DNA from: Effrenium voratum
Taxonomy: Eukaryota; Sar; Dinophyceae; Suessiales; Symbiodiniaceae
DNA length: 64,000 bases
Assembly: GCA_963377175.1 (NCBI GenBank)
Contig: CAUJNA010003317.1
Span: 386,001-450,000, forward strand
Reading direction: 5' to 3'
Shown in pieces: positions 19,592-30,350 of the stretch. Every line of letters starts with the position of its first letter. Position 1 is the stretch's first letter. The notes under the pieces are model-generated. The model made no database searches. It was not told the DNA's origin and saw only the letters and a list, made by a program, of their open reading frames with translations. A program made the position numbers and the translations under genes.

Positions 19592-20400
19592 TCAGATTTT
19601 CCCTATTGGACCCGCAAAAGTCTTCAACTTTTTGTAGAAGGGTCGTTGCAGCAACCAAGCCAACTTAGCCTCGTATTGAGGTGTGCCGGTTGGCGCCTCG
19701 TACCTGAACATCCTAAATGGGACCTTGGTGCAATCCAACTCGCGCACCGTGCCTCGGTTGGTGAGCGAGTGGCTCTTTCTCGCTTTGGCTGGGCTCAACG
19801 CGCCAAACGGGACAACCCCAAGATATTTAGTCAAGGTTCTAAAAGGCTATCCTTTTATTGGGCATCTGAGCCAATCCTGGGATGTTTGTCCGCGTGTCAT
19901 GTTGGTCAGCTTCTTAACTCGCAGAATCCAAGAACCCAGGATGTGCTTCTTCATCGAAGCGTAAAGGGACTTGATCTTTTGGTTTCCATTGGCCTGTTAA
20001 GAGGATGCAATCCAGGTCTTTGCAAGCAGGGTTGCTGGCGAAATGCAGGGGGAAAGCAAAAGGAGCTTGTTCGAAGACTAGGTGGTCGAGGGTCCCTTGA
20101 AGGATACGTTGGGCCAGTTAGAGAAGCCCTTTTGCTGGATTTATGTAGAGGATTGTCCTCTGGAGCACGCGGTTTTGGGATGTACGGTCACCAGCATGTA
20201 GAAACCAGCAGTTGCCCCTGGTTAAAGGTGAGACTTGGGCGCCATGGTTGGTTGGTTGGTTGGTTTACAGTCCTGCAGGACAAGCTCGCGGACAAAGCAA
20301 AACAGCAGCTTTCACTACAATGTGATGTAGTGCGGCGGGGTCCGCAGCGCAGGGTCAGCAGCGCAGCACCGCAGTTACTGCGCTCCGCCCCCCTAGCGCC
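19592..20400. other. Gene-free stretch, no assignment
   Basis: Frames are open on both strands, including a 259-codon one on +, but composition and residue patterns are not convincing. The minus strand shows a KYLGVVPF-like stretch at its left end. Confidence 0.4.
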
Positions 20401-20417
20401 CACCACCAGCTGTGAAG

Positions 20418-21350
20418 TCAAGTGATTCGCCAGAAGGTGTCTGCTCTGCTACAAATTTCCTGCGCCAGCCTGGTGATAGCCTCGAAGCCCAGATGATGCG
20501 GGGAAACTGTGAGGAAACTCAGCGTAGTACAGTCCAGCCCGGCCAAGATACAGTCCTCCCGCGCATCACGAAAACCAGGGCAAGAGCAAACTACATGAGT
20601 AGTGATACTGGAATAGCGTCTCTGGCAAAAGATGCACCACTTCACCAAAGCCTTGGACGGTTTCCCGTTCACATGCCCAAGCTGAATGTACCCGCACCGC
20701 AGCTGCATCACGCATCTCTGCGCCACCAGCGCTTTCTAAGACACCCGTGCCCGCATAGCTTCGGCTAAGTGTGTGTGCAAGGAGCGTTCGAAATGGAAGT
20801 GTAAGGCAAGGGCGTCAGGTGCCCAGCAACATCACTCTTCCACCGAGCGAGATAAGAAGCAGTCAAAATGCCCTTCACAAAGGCATTGTATAGTCAGCCA
20901 CACCGTACACACGCAGAAGCTCTTCTGACTTGGAGAAACGAGACTGAGCAAGTGAAGACTGGGCCCTAAAGAAAATTTGTCCGGCGAGTGTGCGGCAACC
21001 TTGCGAGCCAGGGCAACTTCAAGCACAACTCTCTCCCGAGCCCCCAACAGCGGCATTCCTCCACACGTCAGCGCCCAGCAGCTGTCTGGCCCACCTAGCG
21101 TAAGCAGAATCCAAGAAAGGTATTCCTCGTCCACACCCCACAGCTGTCTACCGAAGCGGAGCAAGCTTTGTGTTTTTTGGTGCCTTTTCATGGCTTGTAG
21201 ATGCCCAGTGGTTCGCTTATGTTTCTCAATTTTCAGTTGTTTGAAGGGGTGGGGGCGCTTTAACACCAACCACCGCAACACGTGCGCCATGCAATATCCA
21301 CTCAAGGTTTGCGGGCTTGCGCAATGGGAGTCAAAAGGGACACGAAACAT
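20418..21350 (-). mobile_element. LINE-like retroelement remnant (tentative)
   Basis: On the minus strand, 20726-20418 reads WCIFCQRRYSSITTHVVCSC followed by PGFRDARED. This C-x2-C...H-x4-C followed by P and R resembles the zinc-knuckle end of many non-LTR retrotransposon polyproteins. Upstream, 21350-20832 is a second open minus-strand frame (VDEEYLSWILLTLGGPDSCW). No reverse transcriptase FADD-type motif was found, so the call rests on the cysteine motif alone. Confidence 0.35.
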
Positions 21351-22191
21351 GGAACTCGAAATGAGCTACAAACACAACTCGGGTAAATCAAGGTAAGTGC
21401 GGGTCAATCCCAATCATGAATATGTTTCCCTATGTTTGGACAGGCTCCTTGATCTTGTGTTCATTGTGACTCAACGGCACCCTTGGGATCGTGCAGGCTT
21501 GATAGTACTATCTGCCAGGGTAGGGTAGGGTTTGGCCAACTAAAAACTCCACATGCACCAGCTGTGTCAAAGGGTTTCTTCATGTACGAGGTGACTTGTC
21601 GGTGTATCCTTGCAGGGGCCCACCTGATATGCTATGCATTTCAATGAGGATAGCCTCCAAAATGGTTGGACAGGAATCCCCATGTACATGGTGTCTGCTA
21701 AAGGGTCCCCAATTGAAACACATGTGGTTGTGCTTTTTGTGAAAGGGACCCCTCCCCCCCCAAACAAAAACACACAAACGTTGGTGTCTTTTTTCAACGC
21801 CACAAAAAAAAGGGATGCCCGCAAAATGAAACCAGCAAGGCATGCTTGACACAACCGGCCCACACGTCCTTGGGCTCAGCCCATCCGTTCGTGCGCTGGT
21901 TGCCCTGGGCCCGTTTTTCTTCTTTTTATCTCCCTGGGCTCAGCCTCCATCCTGTGTTCCTGCCTCCCACCCAAAAAAACAAACAAACAAAAAACACACA
22001 CACAAACACATATTGGTGTTTAAAACACGAAAATAAAAGAAACAAAAGAAACAAGACAAGGCAGACACAGCGGCCCAGCCGGGCTGTGAAGGACTCTCCC
22101 CCCAATCCCTCCCCCCACTTCCTCTCCACAAAGCAAGCAGACACAACCAGCCCACCCGGCTGTGTTTGTTTTTTCCCCCCTGGACTCTAAG

Positions 22192-22253
22192 GTGTATGGC
22201 ATGCTGCATGAGCTGAAGCCCGCGCAGCAGCTGGCCTTGCGCCTCCGCTTGCT
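22192..22253 (+). CDS. Unidentified exon, pairs with 23245-23338
   Basis: After TCTAAG it reads VYGMLHELKPAQQLALRLRL. A GC donor at 22254 leaves phase 2, which joins the exon at 23245 in frame. Leucine-rich and helical; family not recognised. Without splicing it would run to TGA at 22273. Confidence 0.5.
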
Positions 22254-22357
22254 GCACCTCGGCCTTCGCGGCTGAAAAGCGTGGAGTTGGCTGCGAGGGG
22301 TTGGAATGAAAACCCAGGAATTGCTCCCATTCGCTTAATAATATGTTTGTTTCCCCC

Positions 22358-22467
22358 TGTTGATTTTAACGGGAACCTCTCACTACTGGATTTATACATA
22401 TATAATTATATATATATATATATATTTTTGCAGGGGTCTGAACCAAATGGAAGATTGGTTCCCGAAT
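22358..22467. repeat. ILE-5 repeat with AT microsatellite
   Basis: TTTTAACGGGAACCTCTCAC is followed by TACTGGATTTAT, an AT tract (22385-22427), then GGGGTCTGAACCAAATGGAA G. Confidence 0.5.
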
Positions 22468-22555
22468 TAAGGAAACCACCAGGTGGACGGTTTCCAAAGA
22501 GACCACCCAAAAAAGGCTCTCTCACAAACACTTGCGGTGCTCAGTAGGGAATCTG

Positions 22556-22635
22556 GGACTGAACCTGGGGATTCCCTTAAAGGAAGCGAAACCACCAGCA
22601 AGTTGGATGGTTTTTCTTGGGGTGATTCCATTGCA
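22556..22635. repeat. ILE-11 repeat
   Basis: TGGGGATTCCCTTAAAGGAA then AAACCACCAGCAAGTTGGAT and GGTTTTTCTTGGGGTGATTC. A clear relative is at 41846-41926 and a partial one at 58420-58470. Confidence 0.5.
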
Positions 22636-22813
22636 CATTCCCTACCTATCGCGCCAGCAAGCTGTTTTTGCATCATGCCTCAGCTCTTGACATACTAAGA
22701 GCAACATATGGGTATGTCCTAAGCTTGGGCACACCCCCTCAAATGATGTTGAAAGGCTTTGGATGATGGGGGACCCCAAAAGTGATGCCCGCACCTCAAC
22801 AGAAGCAAACACC

Positions 22814-22932
22814 TTTCCTTTGGTGAATTTTGCTTGGTTGATAGGAAATCAACTTTTCGCCGGCCAATGGGTTTTCCATTAAACCACTGGACAAGTTATT
22901 CACTTTTCGCAGGGGAGCAGAAAGCAACCGAG
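22814..22932. repeat. ILE-3 introner-like element
   Basis: CCTTTGGTGAATTTTGCTTG, then GGCCAATGGGTTTTCCATTA, ending GCAGGGGAGCAGAAAGCAAC. Confidence 0.65.
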
Positions 22933-22954
22933 ATTGGGAAAAACAAATGCCTCA

Positions 22955-23040
22955 CATCCCGAGTCCCGTTTCGGACTTTAGCCACTTTCTTGGATTTGGA
23001 TCAGTTCGGGGTTTTGATGGGAGCTTTCTTTGGCCAATCC
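22955..23040. repeat. ILE-1 element, degenerate
   Basis: GAGTCCCGTTTCGGACTTTA to TTTCTTTGGCCAATCC, without a recognisable right end. Confidence 0.4.
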
Positions 23041-23130
23041 AAAGGAGACCCAGCTCCACAAAAGCGAAGACCTGTCGCCGGTTCTTTCTTAGGGGGGCAA
23101 TTTTTTACCTTTACCCACATACTCATCATG

Positions 23131-23202
23131 GTGGTTGTTGGGAAACATGTTGCAATTTTTTCCTTGTGGTTTAGTGGTTGGAGTCCCCTTCCAACGCCAA
23201 CC
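23131..23202. repeat. ILE-4 element, shortened
   Basis: GGTTGTTGGGAAACATGTTG, then GGTTTAGTGGTTGGAGTCCC and CCTTCCAACGCCAACC. About 45 bp of the middle are missing. Confidence 0.55.
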
Positions 23203-23244
23203 GAGGCATGGCCTCCATGTGTCGCTTCGGTTTCTTCCCCTGAG

Positions 23245-23338
23245 GAAGCCCGCGCACCTGGAGATGGACCACTGGGACCGCGTGGCCTCGGTGGGGCTCA
23301 TGGTGCCCAAAGCGCTGGACCATGTGCAGATCCAGACG
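23245..23338 (+). CDS. Unidentified exon
   Basis: After CTGAG it reads KPAHLEMDHWDRVASVGLMV, then PKALDHVQIQT, up to a GC donor at 23339. It joins 22192-22253 in phase. The sequence is clearly coding by composition. I cannot place the family. Confidence 0.55.
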
Positions 23339-23385
23339 GCGGCTTGGCTCTGTCGTTGCCGAAAAGATGGCCCGGTGGGTGGGGG

Positions 23386-23432
23386 TGGGGGTGGGGTGGG
23401 TGTGGGTGGGGGTGGGGGTGGGGGTGGGAGGA
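23386..23432. repeat. G-rich (GGGTGG)n tract
   Basis: Runs of 3-5 G separated by single T over about 47 bp, G-rich on the + strand, immediately after the exon above. Confidence 0.8.
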
Positions 23433-23619
23433 TCTAACTTAGAGGCTGAAAGCTGAGGAAGAGATGTAACCCCCAGGATCTGGAGGGGCAAACCGCAGGC
23501 TGTGGTCCATGTGTCCACTTGCCAGGGTTCCATTCTGGTACCGGTCTTTTGAGCCACGGCCATATGGTGAGGCAGAAAATGCCCCTGTTATGCGTGTACA
23601 ATTCTTTTCGGCTCCCTTG

Positions 23620-23849
23620 TTGGTGTTAAATGGGATCTATCACTGGATTTGTGTGTCCAGAGGACTTGTTCGCAAATGGAGGAGACTTGGCTTGCCTTTG
23701 TCTCATTTGCCCAAGGCTTTGGGGGGAAGATACTTCCACTTGCTTAAGAATTGGGTTTATTTTTCCCCTCGTCGCTTTTGAAGGACATTTGTCTCTACTG
23801 GAAATGATTTTTTTGGGGGGTCCTGGGGACTGAAGCAAATGGAAGCTTA
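23620..23849. repeat. Two ILE-5 repeats in tandem
   Basis: One copy at about 23620-23691 (AATGGGATCTATCACTGGAT ... GCAAATGGAGGAG) and a second at 23765-23849 (CTCTACTGGAAATGATTTTT ... GACTGAAGCAAATGGAAG). Confidence 0.5.
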
Positions 23850-24000
23850 GTGGCACTCAACAAATTTGGGAGTTGTTTGGTCCCATCCACTGACCTACTT
23901 TCAAGTTGGTCCATAGTTGGTCAAGGTTCATTGCATGTTGTTTGCCTTATACAATTTCGTTAATGTTGTGTTTTGTGTGTTGGTTGCGTAGTTTGTTGTC

Positions 24001-24880
24001 GTTTGGACTTGTTCTTGTAACATGGTGTTGTGTTGTGATTTGTGTTTGTTGTGTTTGTTGCTTTCTGTTGATTGTTCCTGTTTGCCGTTCCCTTGTTTTG
24101 TTTGCTTATTGCGTGCTTTTCACACGAACAAAAAGGGTGCGAGTATCGTTTCCTGAAGTCTCTTATTCATGGAAGTCCGAGTTGCTCAGTGGCACTTCCC
24201 CAAATGTTGCAAGTCGGGATCACTTGTTGGTACTCAACAGAGAATAAGGGAATGACTCCAATAAACCATCCATCCCCTATGGCTTGCTTTCAGGGAATCC
24301 CCATGTTCATCTCATTTCAAGCAAGCCCGCTAATCGGCGGGCTGATTGTTTTGGAAGCCCACCTTGCGACTTGATCATCTCGAAGAGGAGTTTTTGACTC
24401 CATCGAACCCAGCAAGGAGATATAGATAGATAGACAAACTGACAGACTGACAGACAGATAGATAGATAGATAGATAGATATGCATAATATGTTGTTTCCA
24501 TTGGGCAAAGTGGAGAACGACCTTTTCCAAACTCTGGGTGCGGCGCTGCCATTGAAGTTTTTTGTTCATTCCGTTTTCGTTGAATTCTGCTAGCGGGTGT
24601 GTTCCCCTGATGCAAATCCAAAAGAGTCCCCGTCTTTGGTTGTGGGCGCGGCTCTCGTTGCCTCATTCCCTGCACCAACAAGTGATCCCGACTTGCAACG
24701 TTTGGAGAAGTGCCACTGGGCAACTAGGGCTTCCATGAACCAGAGACCTCAGGAAACGACACTCGCACTACTTTTTCGTGTGAACAACATGGATGTAGCA
24801 AACAAATCAAGGGAAAGAAGAATGAACAGAAAACACCAAACACAACAAAGACAAATCACAACACAACACCATCATTTTTG
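24001..24880. repeat. Long inverted repeat (~235-bp arms)
   Basis: The left arm (about 24001-24236) and right arm (about 24668-24880) are reverse complements at roughly 80-85 percent by eye. For example CAAGTCGGGATCACTTGTTG on the left pairs with CAACAAGTGATCCCGACTTG on the right, and GGTGTTGTGTTGTGATTTGT pairs with ACAAATCACAACACAACACC. The ~430 bp centre holds a (GATA)n tract at 24420-24481. It could be a fold-back transposon or two inverted insertions of one repeat. Confidence 0.8.
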
Positions 24881-25043
24881 TGAAACACGTGGATGCAGCT
24901 CCATCGCAAGGCTCCGAGCCGGGAGCCGGCGCCTTCCAAGTATTGGCGCGTCTGACGGTGGGCGCTGATTTTGGCAGTTTGGCATATCCGCCTAGGCTCG
25001 TGGACTTGACTCGGTCACGTTGGGTTCGAAGTTGCCATGTTAG

Positions 25044-25140
25044 ACTCACTGAGTTCATGGACTTTCGTCACTTTTTGCCATTTTAGTGGCAATGAAAACA
25101 AGTTTGGTCACTTCTTGGGGCCATCCACTCAGGAGGTGAG
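25044..25140. repeat. ILE-1 introner-like element
   Basis: CTCACTGAGTTCATGGACTT to GGCCATCCACTCAGGAGGTGAG. Confidence 0.65.
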
Positions 25141-25344
25141 TAGAGAGGTCTTCTGACCCGTTCGGCTGGCAGACCAAATGTGTGTGTCTCCCAAACGGCC
25201 CGAAAGGTCAAAGTGAAGATCAGCTGCTTGGGATTGCGCGCACGCAGACAAAAACAACCAAAGACATACAAACACATACGCACATGTACATACATACATG
25301 TACACACACACATGCACACGTCCCGTTATCACCCCTCTTGCCTG

Positions 25345-25470
25345 CGACTGCATCGTCAAAGCGGACGTGAATGCGCAAGATGCTTCGCCGACTTGCGTGT
25401 TGAAAAAGGCGGCCGGCCGCATCGCATGTTTGCGTCGAGAATGCAACGGATTAAATCCCCCTTCACAGGT
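25345..25470 (+). CDS. Possible exon, unidentified
   Basis: It reads CIVKADVNAQDASPTCVLKK then AAGRIACLRREC. The ADVNAQD part is reminiscent of an ankyrin repeat turn, which would suit the gene just downstream. No border was confirmed. Confidence 0.3.
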
Positions 25471-25482
25471 CACTGTGAGCCA

Positions 25483-25643
25483 CTTACTTCCTGAGTTTCT
25501 GGGCGTTTTGTATTTTTCGGGAAGACAGTTTGTGCGGTAAGGAAGTTCGAACTTTCTTTGGTGAGTCCAGTCTGGACTTTGTACTTTTTGGGAGGCTAGA
25601 CAACCAGCGCAGACAATTTTTTGTCCCATTCACTTCGGAAGTG
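25483..25643. repeat. ILE-1 element, expanded
   Basis: It starts CTTACTTCCTGAGTTTCTGG and ends CCATTCACTTCGGAAGTGAG. At 161 bp it is about 60 bp longer than usual, apparently by duplication of the middle (CTTTCTTTGGTGAGTCCAG). Confidence 0.5.
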
Positions 25644-26588
25644 AGCCCACCAAGAATTCCCAAAGATCATATTCACATTTGTAGGAGTTTGGGGGTTGCT
25701 CCGAGGGCTTCGGGATGGGGGAGCTCCTTAAGGGGAGGGGGGTTGTTTCACGCAGGGTTCTTACAAGCCATGGTTGCATTGTGACTAAAAAATAGAAAAG
25801 AAACACAAAAGCTAATTCACATACACTTACATGCCAATTTACTTTGACATTTGGCTGTTAGCAAAAACACCGCCCTGAACGAAAGGCTGTGTAAGCATAA
25901 CACCTAGAAGGACCCTGCCTGCTCATAGGGTCACATAGGGTTGAAAGTAGGCGCAATTTCCGCGCATGTGGGTAGGTAAAGGTTATACAGCTCATGGACA
26001 TGGGGGGAGTTTCATGCAACATGGGGGGAGTTCCAAACAGTGCAAGATAAATCAGCCCGAGCAGCTTACAGGGGAACCTGAATGAGACCCCTTTCCTGAG
26101 CAGATAGGCCATTTGTTCTGAACGTGCTCCCAGACTTTGGGGTTTAGGAAGGTTTGCCAAAGAGAGCAGCCCACACAAAGTTTCCTCATTCCGTCAGGAG
26201 GGGTTTGGAGCCCAAACACGGTTGGCGTTTCTCAAAACGGTGGCCCCGAAGCTGCCTTCGGTGTTCCTCCTGGTTTCCCTTTCAATGCCAACCACTTTGG
26301 GGGTCCACTTGGATGTGTCCAACTCATGTTAGTAAATGTGCCGCTAAAAAGGCCGGTTATTTTGCTTGGGGCGAGGGATGTTGTCATCCACCTGGCCTTT
26401 GGATCCTTCATGTCCATCATGATTCCTTGATATGGCACAAATCGGTGGCTTCCATTTAGCAAACTGAGCCCTGGAATTCCATTTATGGTTCCATTTCCTT
26501 AAGGGGAAGACCAGAGAACTGGAATTGTGGACCCCCTTGCCCCTCCCCCTGATGGTCGGGGGGGATTTTGCCACACCGGCGGCTCCAG

Positions 26589-26650
26589 AGGTCGCGGCGC
26601 AGCTCATCTTCTCGAAGCGCGGCGGCTTGCGCCAGGCCGACGTTTCCGGA
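26589..26650 (+). CDS. Possible exon, unidentified
   Basis: After CTCCAG it reads VAAQLIFSKRGGLRQADVSG. It is GC-rich and protein-like. It may belong to the ankyrin-repeat gene 0.7 kb downstream, but the phase was not resolved. Confidence 0.4.
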
Positions 26651-26706
26651 AGAATCAGGGGCCCAGGTCGGATCAGTGGCTGGTGGTGGGTACTCATATT
26701 ATAGGC

Positions 26707-26762
26707 TCGGTCCCCCAGTGCCCTTTTACCAACTTGGGTGGAGGGTTCTTCTGCTAGAATAG
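26707..26762. repeat. ILE-2 element, left half
   Basis: CGGTCCCCCAGTGCCCTTTT then GGAGGGTTCTTCTGCTAGAA TAGAC; the right half is absent. Confidence 0.5.
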
Positions 26763-27234
26763 ACAGTGGCTCAATAATAGGGGTCCAACATGGAGCCTAG
26801 TACATGAAACATGCGTAACTAACGTTGAGCCACACCCATGTGTTGTATGACTATGTACACATATATATATATATATACACGTCCTATTTGCGACTTTGAG
26901 GTATGAGTCAGGGGCGAACCCGAAACGCAAGTAGCTGAATGAACATCCTGCGATCCACGTGAGGCTTCACCATGTGGGCGGGCTGGCCTATTTAAATGGT
27001 TGGTTGGCCTATTTCAAACTACCTAAATTGAAAAGATGCGTTGACTTGCATGTGAGCATTACGACCATGCTGCTAAATGTGTATGTATGAGTAAGTCAGT
27101 ACATCTGCGCATCGCCCCCATCTATTCAGCTTAATTGATGGAAAGCCACAGCGGAATGCATGTATACATTGTTGCGCTTCAGTGGGAGGCGAATATCGAT
27201 GTACCACCTTTGCTCAGGCATGGCTTTACATACC

Positions 27235-27337
27235 TATGTCCCCCTTTTACCCTTTTTTGGGGGAGGGTTCCCCTACTAAAATAGGCTACAGAAAAAATAT
27301 GGCACCCGTATTCCAACCTGTCTACTGGAGGACCTAG
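27235..27337. repeat. ILE-2 introner-like element at an exon border
   Basis: TATGTCCCCCTTTTACCCTT to GTCTACTGGAGGACCTAG. The terminal CCTAG is the inferred splice acceptor of the ankyrin exon beginning at 27338, so the element supplies the intron 3' end. Confidence 0.8.
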
Positions 27338-29041
27338 CATACCAGCCCAGTATTTCCCCTCCCGATCTCGAGGAGCTGGCCGCGGGGTGGTTGTGCGACG
27401 CCGCCTCGGAGGGGAACATCATCAAGCGCCTCGGCGGCGCGCTTCTTCTGCTGCGGCGATTTTTCTCCCGGACGTCCGCGGTGGGCGAAAGTCTCGCAGA
27501 GGGGGGGTGGGTGGGGGGTGGGGGGAATAAATCAGAGAAGCCTTTGTTGGTGTTTGGATTTGGTGGTTGGGGATGTGCACCCTTGCGGTGATACTGTGCA
27601 TGGTTGCGGAATCCATTTCGCACCACGAAATGAAACGTTGAAACCATAACGTTTGTTGGCATTTAAAGGGGAATCATCATTCCAGGTTTCTTAGGTCGTG
27701 CAGGATTTCGCCCATCCACAGTAATTGGGGAACCCACCCCTTACTACAGGATATCAACGTCAGAAACTGGGTTGTTTCCCGCTAACCTGCCTGGGCGGGT
27801 GACTTTGGAAGATCAGGGGGGCAAATGATGGGCAGAACTACAGTTGACACCCATCTACTCACTCCCTGAGTGGCTGGACTTCATACTTTTGGGAATTTTG
27901 ATTGCACACGGCTAGTTCGGACTTTTTCCCGGACATCCACACCAGAAAGTGAGACGTAGATGGCACAACCTTCCCCTCCAGGTTCTGTCATCTTCGTTAG
28001 TTACAGACAGACAGGGAAGAGTCTCATTTACTTCACCGTGCCTGACTGCTCGTTTCAGTGGTCAGTCTTTTCCTAAATTATATTCAAACAGCCCAGGAAA
28101 TATGAGCAGTTTCCCAAAGAATGATGGGTTTGAAACAATGTTGGAACCCTTAGCATTTCAGGAAAGGAAAACCGTACGGAACTTGTTCAAGCCATACGGG
28201 TTTCAATCATTTTGAAACAGGGGGTTGGCCCAACCCTGCTAAACGCAGCGTCGCATCCGGGAACTGAGCAGTTTACTAAGTTGCTAGGTCTTCGCTTGGG
28301 CAAAGTCCGTGCAACCACGGTGGTTTGCTCAGGTGGCGATGTGTTGCAAACAAAGTTGAAGGACTGACCTGGGCAAATCCAATTAGAACGAGCTCACTGC
28401 GCTGGGGGTGCAATGAGGTCCATGCTCAAGGTCCTGTTCTTGAAGACTACTTTGTTCAGCTCACGGCCGGCATTTTGCCCAGATGAACCTGGGACACCCT
28501 TGGCGGTTTCCAGCGAATTGTCCGGTTCCTCGGTTTTTAGCTGTTTGTAGCTTGTGTATTCGAGGATCTGAGAGCAGCCCAATCTTGGGATCCACAGGTG
28601 TGAGTTGAGGCCTGTGGCTGAATGGGGTCCCCAAATGAACTGAGCTGGTAATTTTACCCGCGGATTAATAAACCCTTTGTTGATTAACAGACAGGTGTCC
28701 CCTTTTAGTGGTTGGATTCAGACCACTTTTGGAGGTCACCCCCCCGCCCCCCCAAACAATGGGTTTTTAGTGGTTGGATTCAGACCACTTTTGGAGGGAA
28801 CACCCCCCTAACAATGGGACGCGTTGATTAATCCTGGGTCAACATTATGATGGGACCCGTCAACATCGGACGCGCGTTTGCTTTCTACCCCCCTAATAAT
28901 GGGTTGAGAAATCCTGGGTCTACAATGCACCCAGCCGCTGGATCGATCCTTCGAGGCTTCAGCAGCTCACCGAGAACTCGGTGGACGTGAACATCGCGGA
29001 CTACGACGCCCGCACGGCGCTGCACCTCGCGGCCACGGAAG
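27338..29041 (+). CDS. Ankyrin-repeat protein (two exons, partial)
   Basis: Exon 27338-27425 reads ISPPDLEELAAGWLCDAASE then GNIIK. A GC donor at 27426 joins it in phase to 28956-29041, which reads LQQLTENSVDVNIADYDART then ALHLAATEG. The joined sequence is a textbook ankyrin repeat: DAASEGN begins a helix pair, VDVNIADYD is the turn, RTALHLAATEG starts the next repeat. Ankyrin repeats are protein-interaction modules found in many proteins, including glutaminases and lysophospholipase/asparaginases, and no neighbouring domain tells which. More repeats should follow, but I did not find the next exon with confidence. Start and stop are not seen. Confidence 0.7.
27858..27953. repeat. ILE-1 introner-like element
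   Basis: Full copy inside the ankyrin intron: CTCACTCCCTGAGTGGCTGG to CATCCACACCAGAAAGTGAG. Confidence 0.7.
28704..28926. repeat. Nested ILE-6 elements
   Basis: The phrase TTTTAGTGGTTGGATTCAGA CCACTTTTGGAGG occurs twice (28704 and 28765). It is followed by CTAACAATGGGACGCGTTGA, TCCTGGGTCAACATTATG, then a second end ATAATGGGTTGAGAAATCCT GGGTCTACAATG. It looks like one copy inserted into or duplicated within another. Confidence 0.55.
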
Positions 29042-29406
29042 GCGCGGGAAACCGACACCGAACGCGAGCGCCGTGCTGAGTTTTCTTTTTTTTTGGGGGG
29101 GGGCCCAGGGACGGGAAACATGTGGAACAAACGTGTTGGTTTGTTTGGTTGGTTCTGTTTGCTTGTTTGCTTGTTTGCTTGCGTGTCTGCTTGTTTGCTT
29201 GCGTGTCTGCTTGCTTGCTTAGCTTGATTGCTTGCTCGCTTAGCTTGATTGCTTGCTTGTTTGCTAGTTTCCGTGCGTGTTTGTTTCTTTGCTTGCCGTG
29301 CCTTGCTCTGCTTTGTTTGTCTGTCTGTCTGTTTGCGTGTTTGTTTGTTTGGTTGGTTCCTTCATGTTCCTTCCTTGCTTGTTACTTTGCTCTGCTGTGC
29401 TCTCTC

Positions 29407-29470
29407 TGCTGTGCTCTGCTGTGCTCTGCTCTGCTCTGCTCTGCTCTGCTCTGCTCTGCTCTGCTCTGCT
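29407..29470. repeat. (TGCTC)n pentanucleotide repeat
   Basis: About 12 near-perfect copies of CTCTG/TGCTC. Confidence 0.9.
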
Positions 29471-29683
29471 TGCTTGCTTGCTTGCTTGCCGGCGTTTGGT
29501 GGTTGCTTCGTGGCGATTTGCATGTTCAGTATATATTTTCTTGGTTTGGTGTTGCTTTGTGGCGTTTCTTCTTTGTGACGATTTTCGCGCATGTTCAGCT
29601 TCCTTCCAGCTGGTTTGGCGGTTTACGAGAGGCGTCCACAACTGGCTGGCTTTTCGGGACGGTTCGCACGTGAGCTACGATGG

Positions 29684-29796
29684 ATGAATGGACAGATGGA
29701 TGGACGGAGGGATGGATGGTCGGAGCAATGGACCACGGAGGGATGGATGGACGCAGAGATGGATGTATGTATGGATGGCTGGCTGGCTGGCAGGGC
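29684..29796. repeat. (GGAT)n tetranucleotide repeat
   Basis: Imperfect GGAT/GGAC/GGCT repeats, ending in GGCTGGCTGGCTGGCAGG. Confidence 0.85.
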
Positions 29797-30269
29797 CCTG
29801 TGACTAACAGAAGCAAGGTGCCTCAATGGCCAGCAACTTCGCTTAGTTAAGGAAGCGAAACAAGCTAACGAGCCAATGGTTGCAAACCCAGGCCACAGGT
29901 TTCCCCATTGCGGTTTGCGGCCGCTTTCTGCATGGAAGGATCTTCTGGGTAACCATCTTCTATATGTGGTTTTACTTGTTCCTGTCGAACATGGAACCCA
30001 CCAGAGGTTCCTAATGGAAAATGGTCCAGGTCGGGGCCCAGACACGCAGATGGCAAGGTGCACAGGGCAAAGGTGATGAGATGGGAAGCCCATAAATCTG
30101 AGGGTCCGCTTGCTTGAGACCTGCGCCGTGCTTCGACGGATCCGCCAGGCTGGCACGAAGTTACGTCTCAATCGGCCAATCTGTGTCTTGACACTTTGGG
30201 GACATGCATGCGGATGGCTTTGCCTAAGTACCCAGCATAGGTCGAGAGAAGTTGACACCTTGCCTCAAG

Positions 30270-30350
30270 TTGGTCTGCATTGACCGTTCTTTTCGGGTAC
30301 CCCTCCACGGATGAGGAGCTGTTGCAAACCTGTCACCACCAACTGGAGTC
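30270..30350 (+). CDS. Unidentified exon-like island
   Basis: After CTCAAG it reads WSALTVLFGYPSTDEELLQT then CHHQLES, followed by GGTGAGTCC, a good GT donor context. It is convincing as coding by composition. It may belong to the ankyrin gene, although the phases do not join directly. Confidence 0.4.

Larger units (their letters stand above)
29042..30269. other. Gene-free stretch rich in simple repeats
   Basis: CTTG/TTTG-rich sequence (29145-29300), a (TGCTC)n tract (29407-29470), CTTG repeats (29471-29490) and (GGAT)n (29684-29796). Minus-strand frames at 29865-30258 look weakly protein-like (LDHFPLGTSGGFHVRQEQVK) but cannot be assigned. Confidence 0.5.

Noticed and set aside
19646..20425. 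259-codon plus-strand frame
   Set aside because: Residue composition is that of random frame and no motif is recognisable. The opposite strand is also partly open.
24885..24965. Exon near the right arm of the long inverted repeat
   Set aside because: Two different frames look equally protein-like and no phase or neighbour decides between them.
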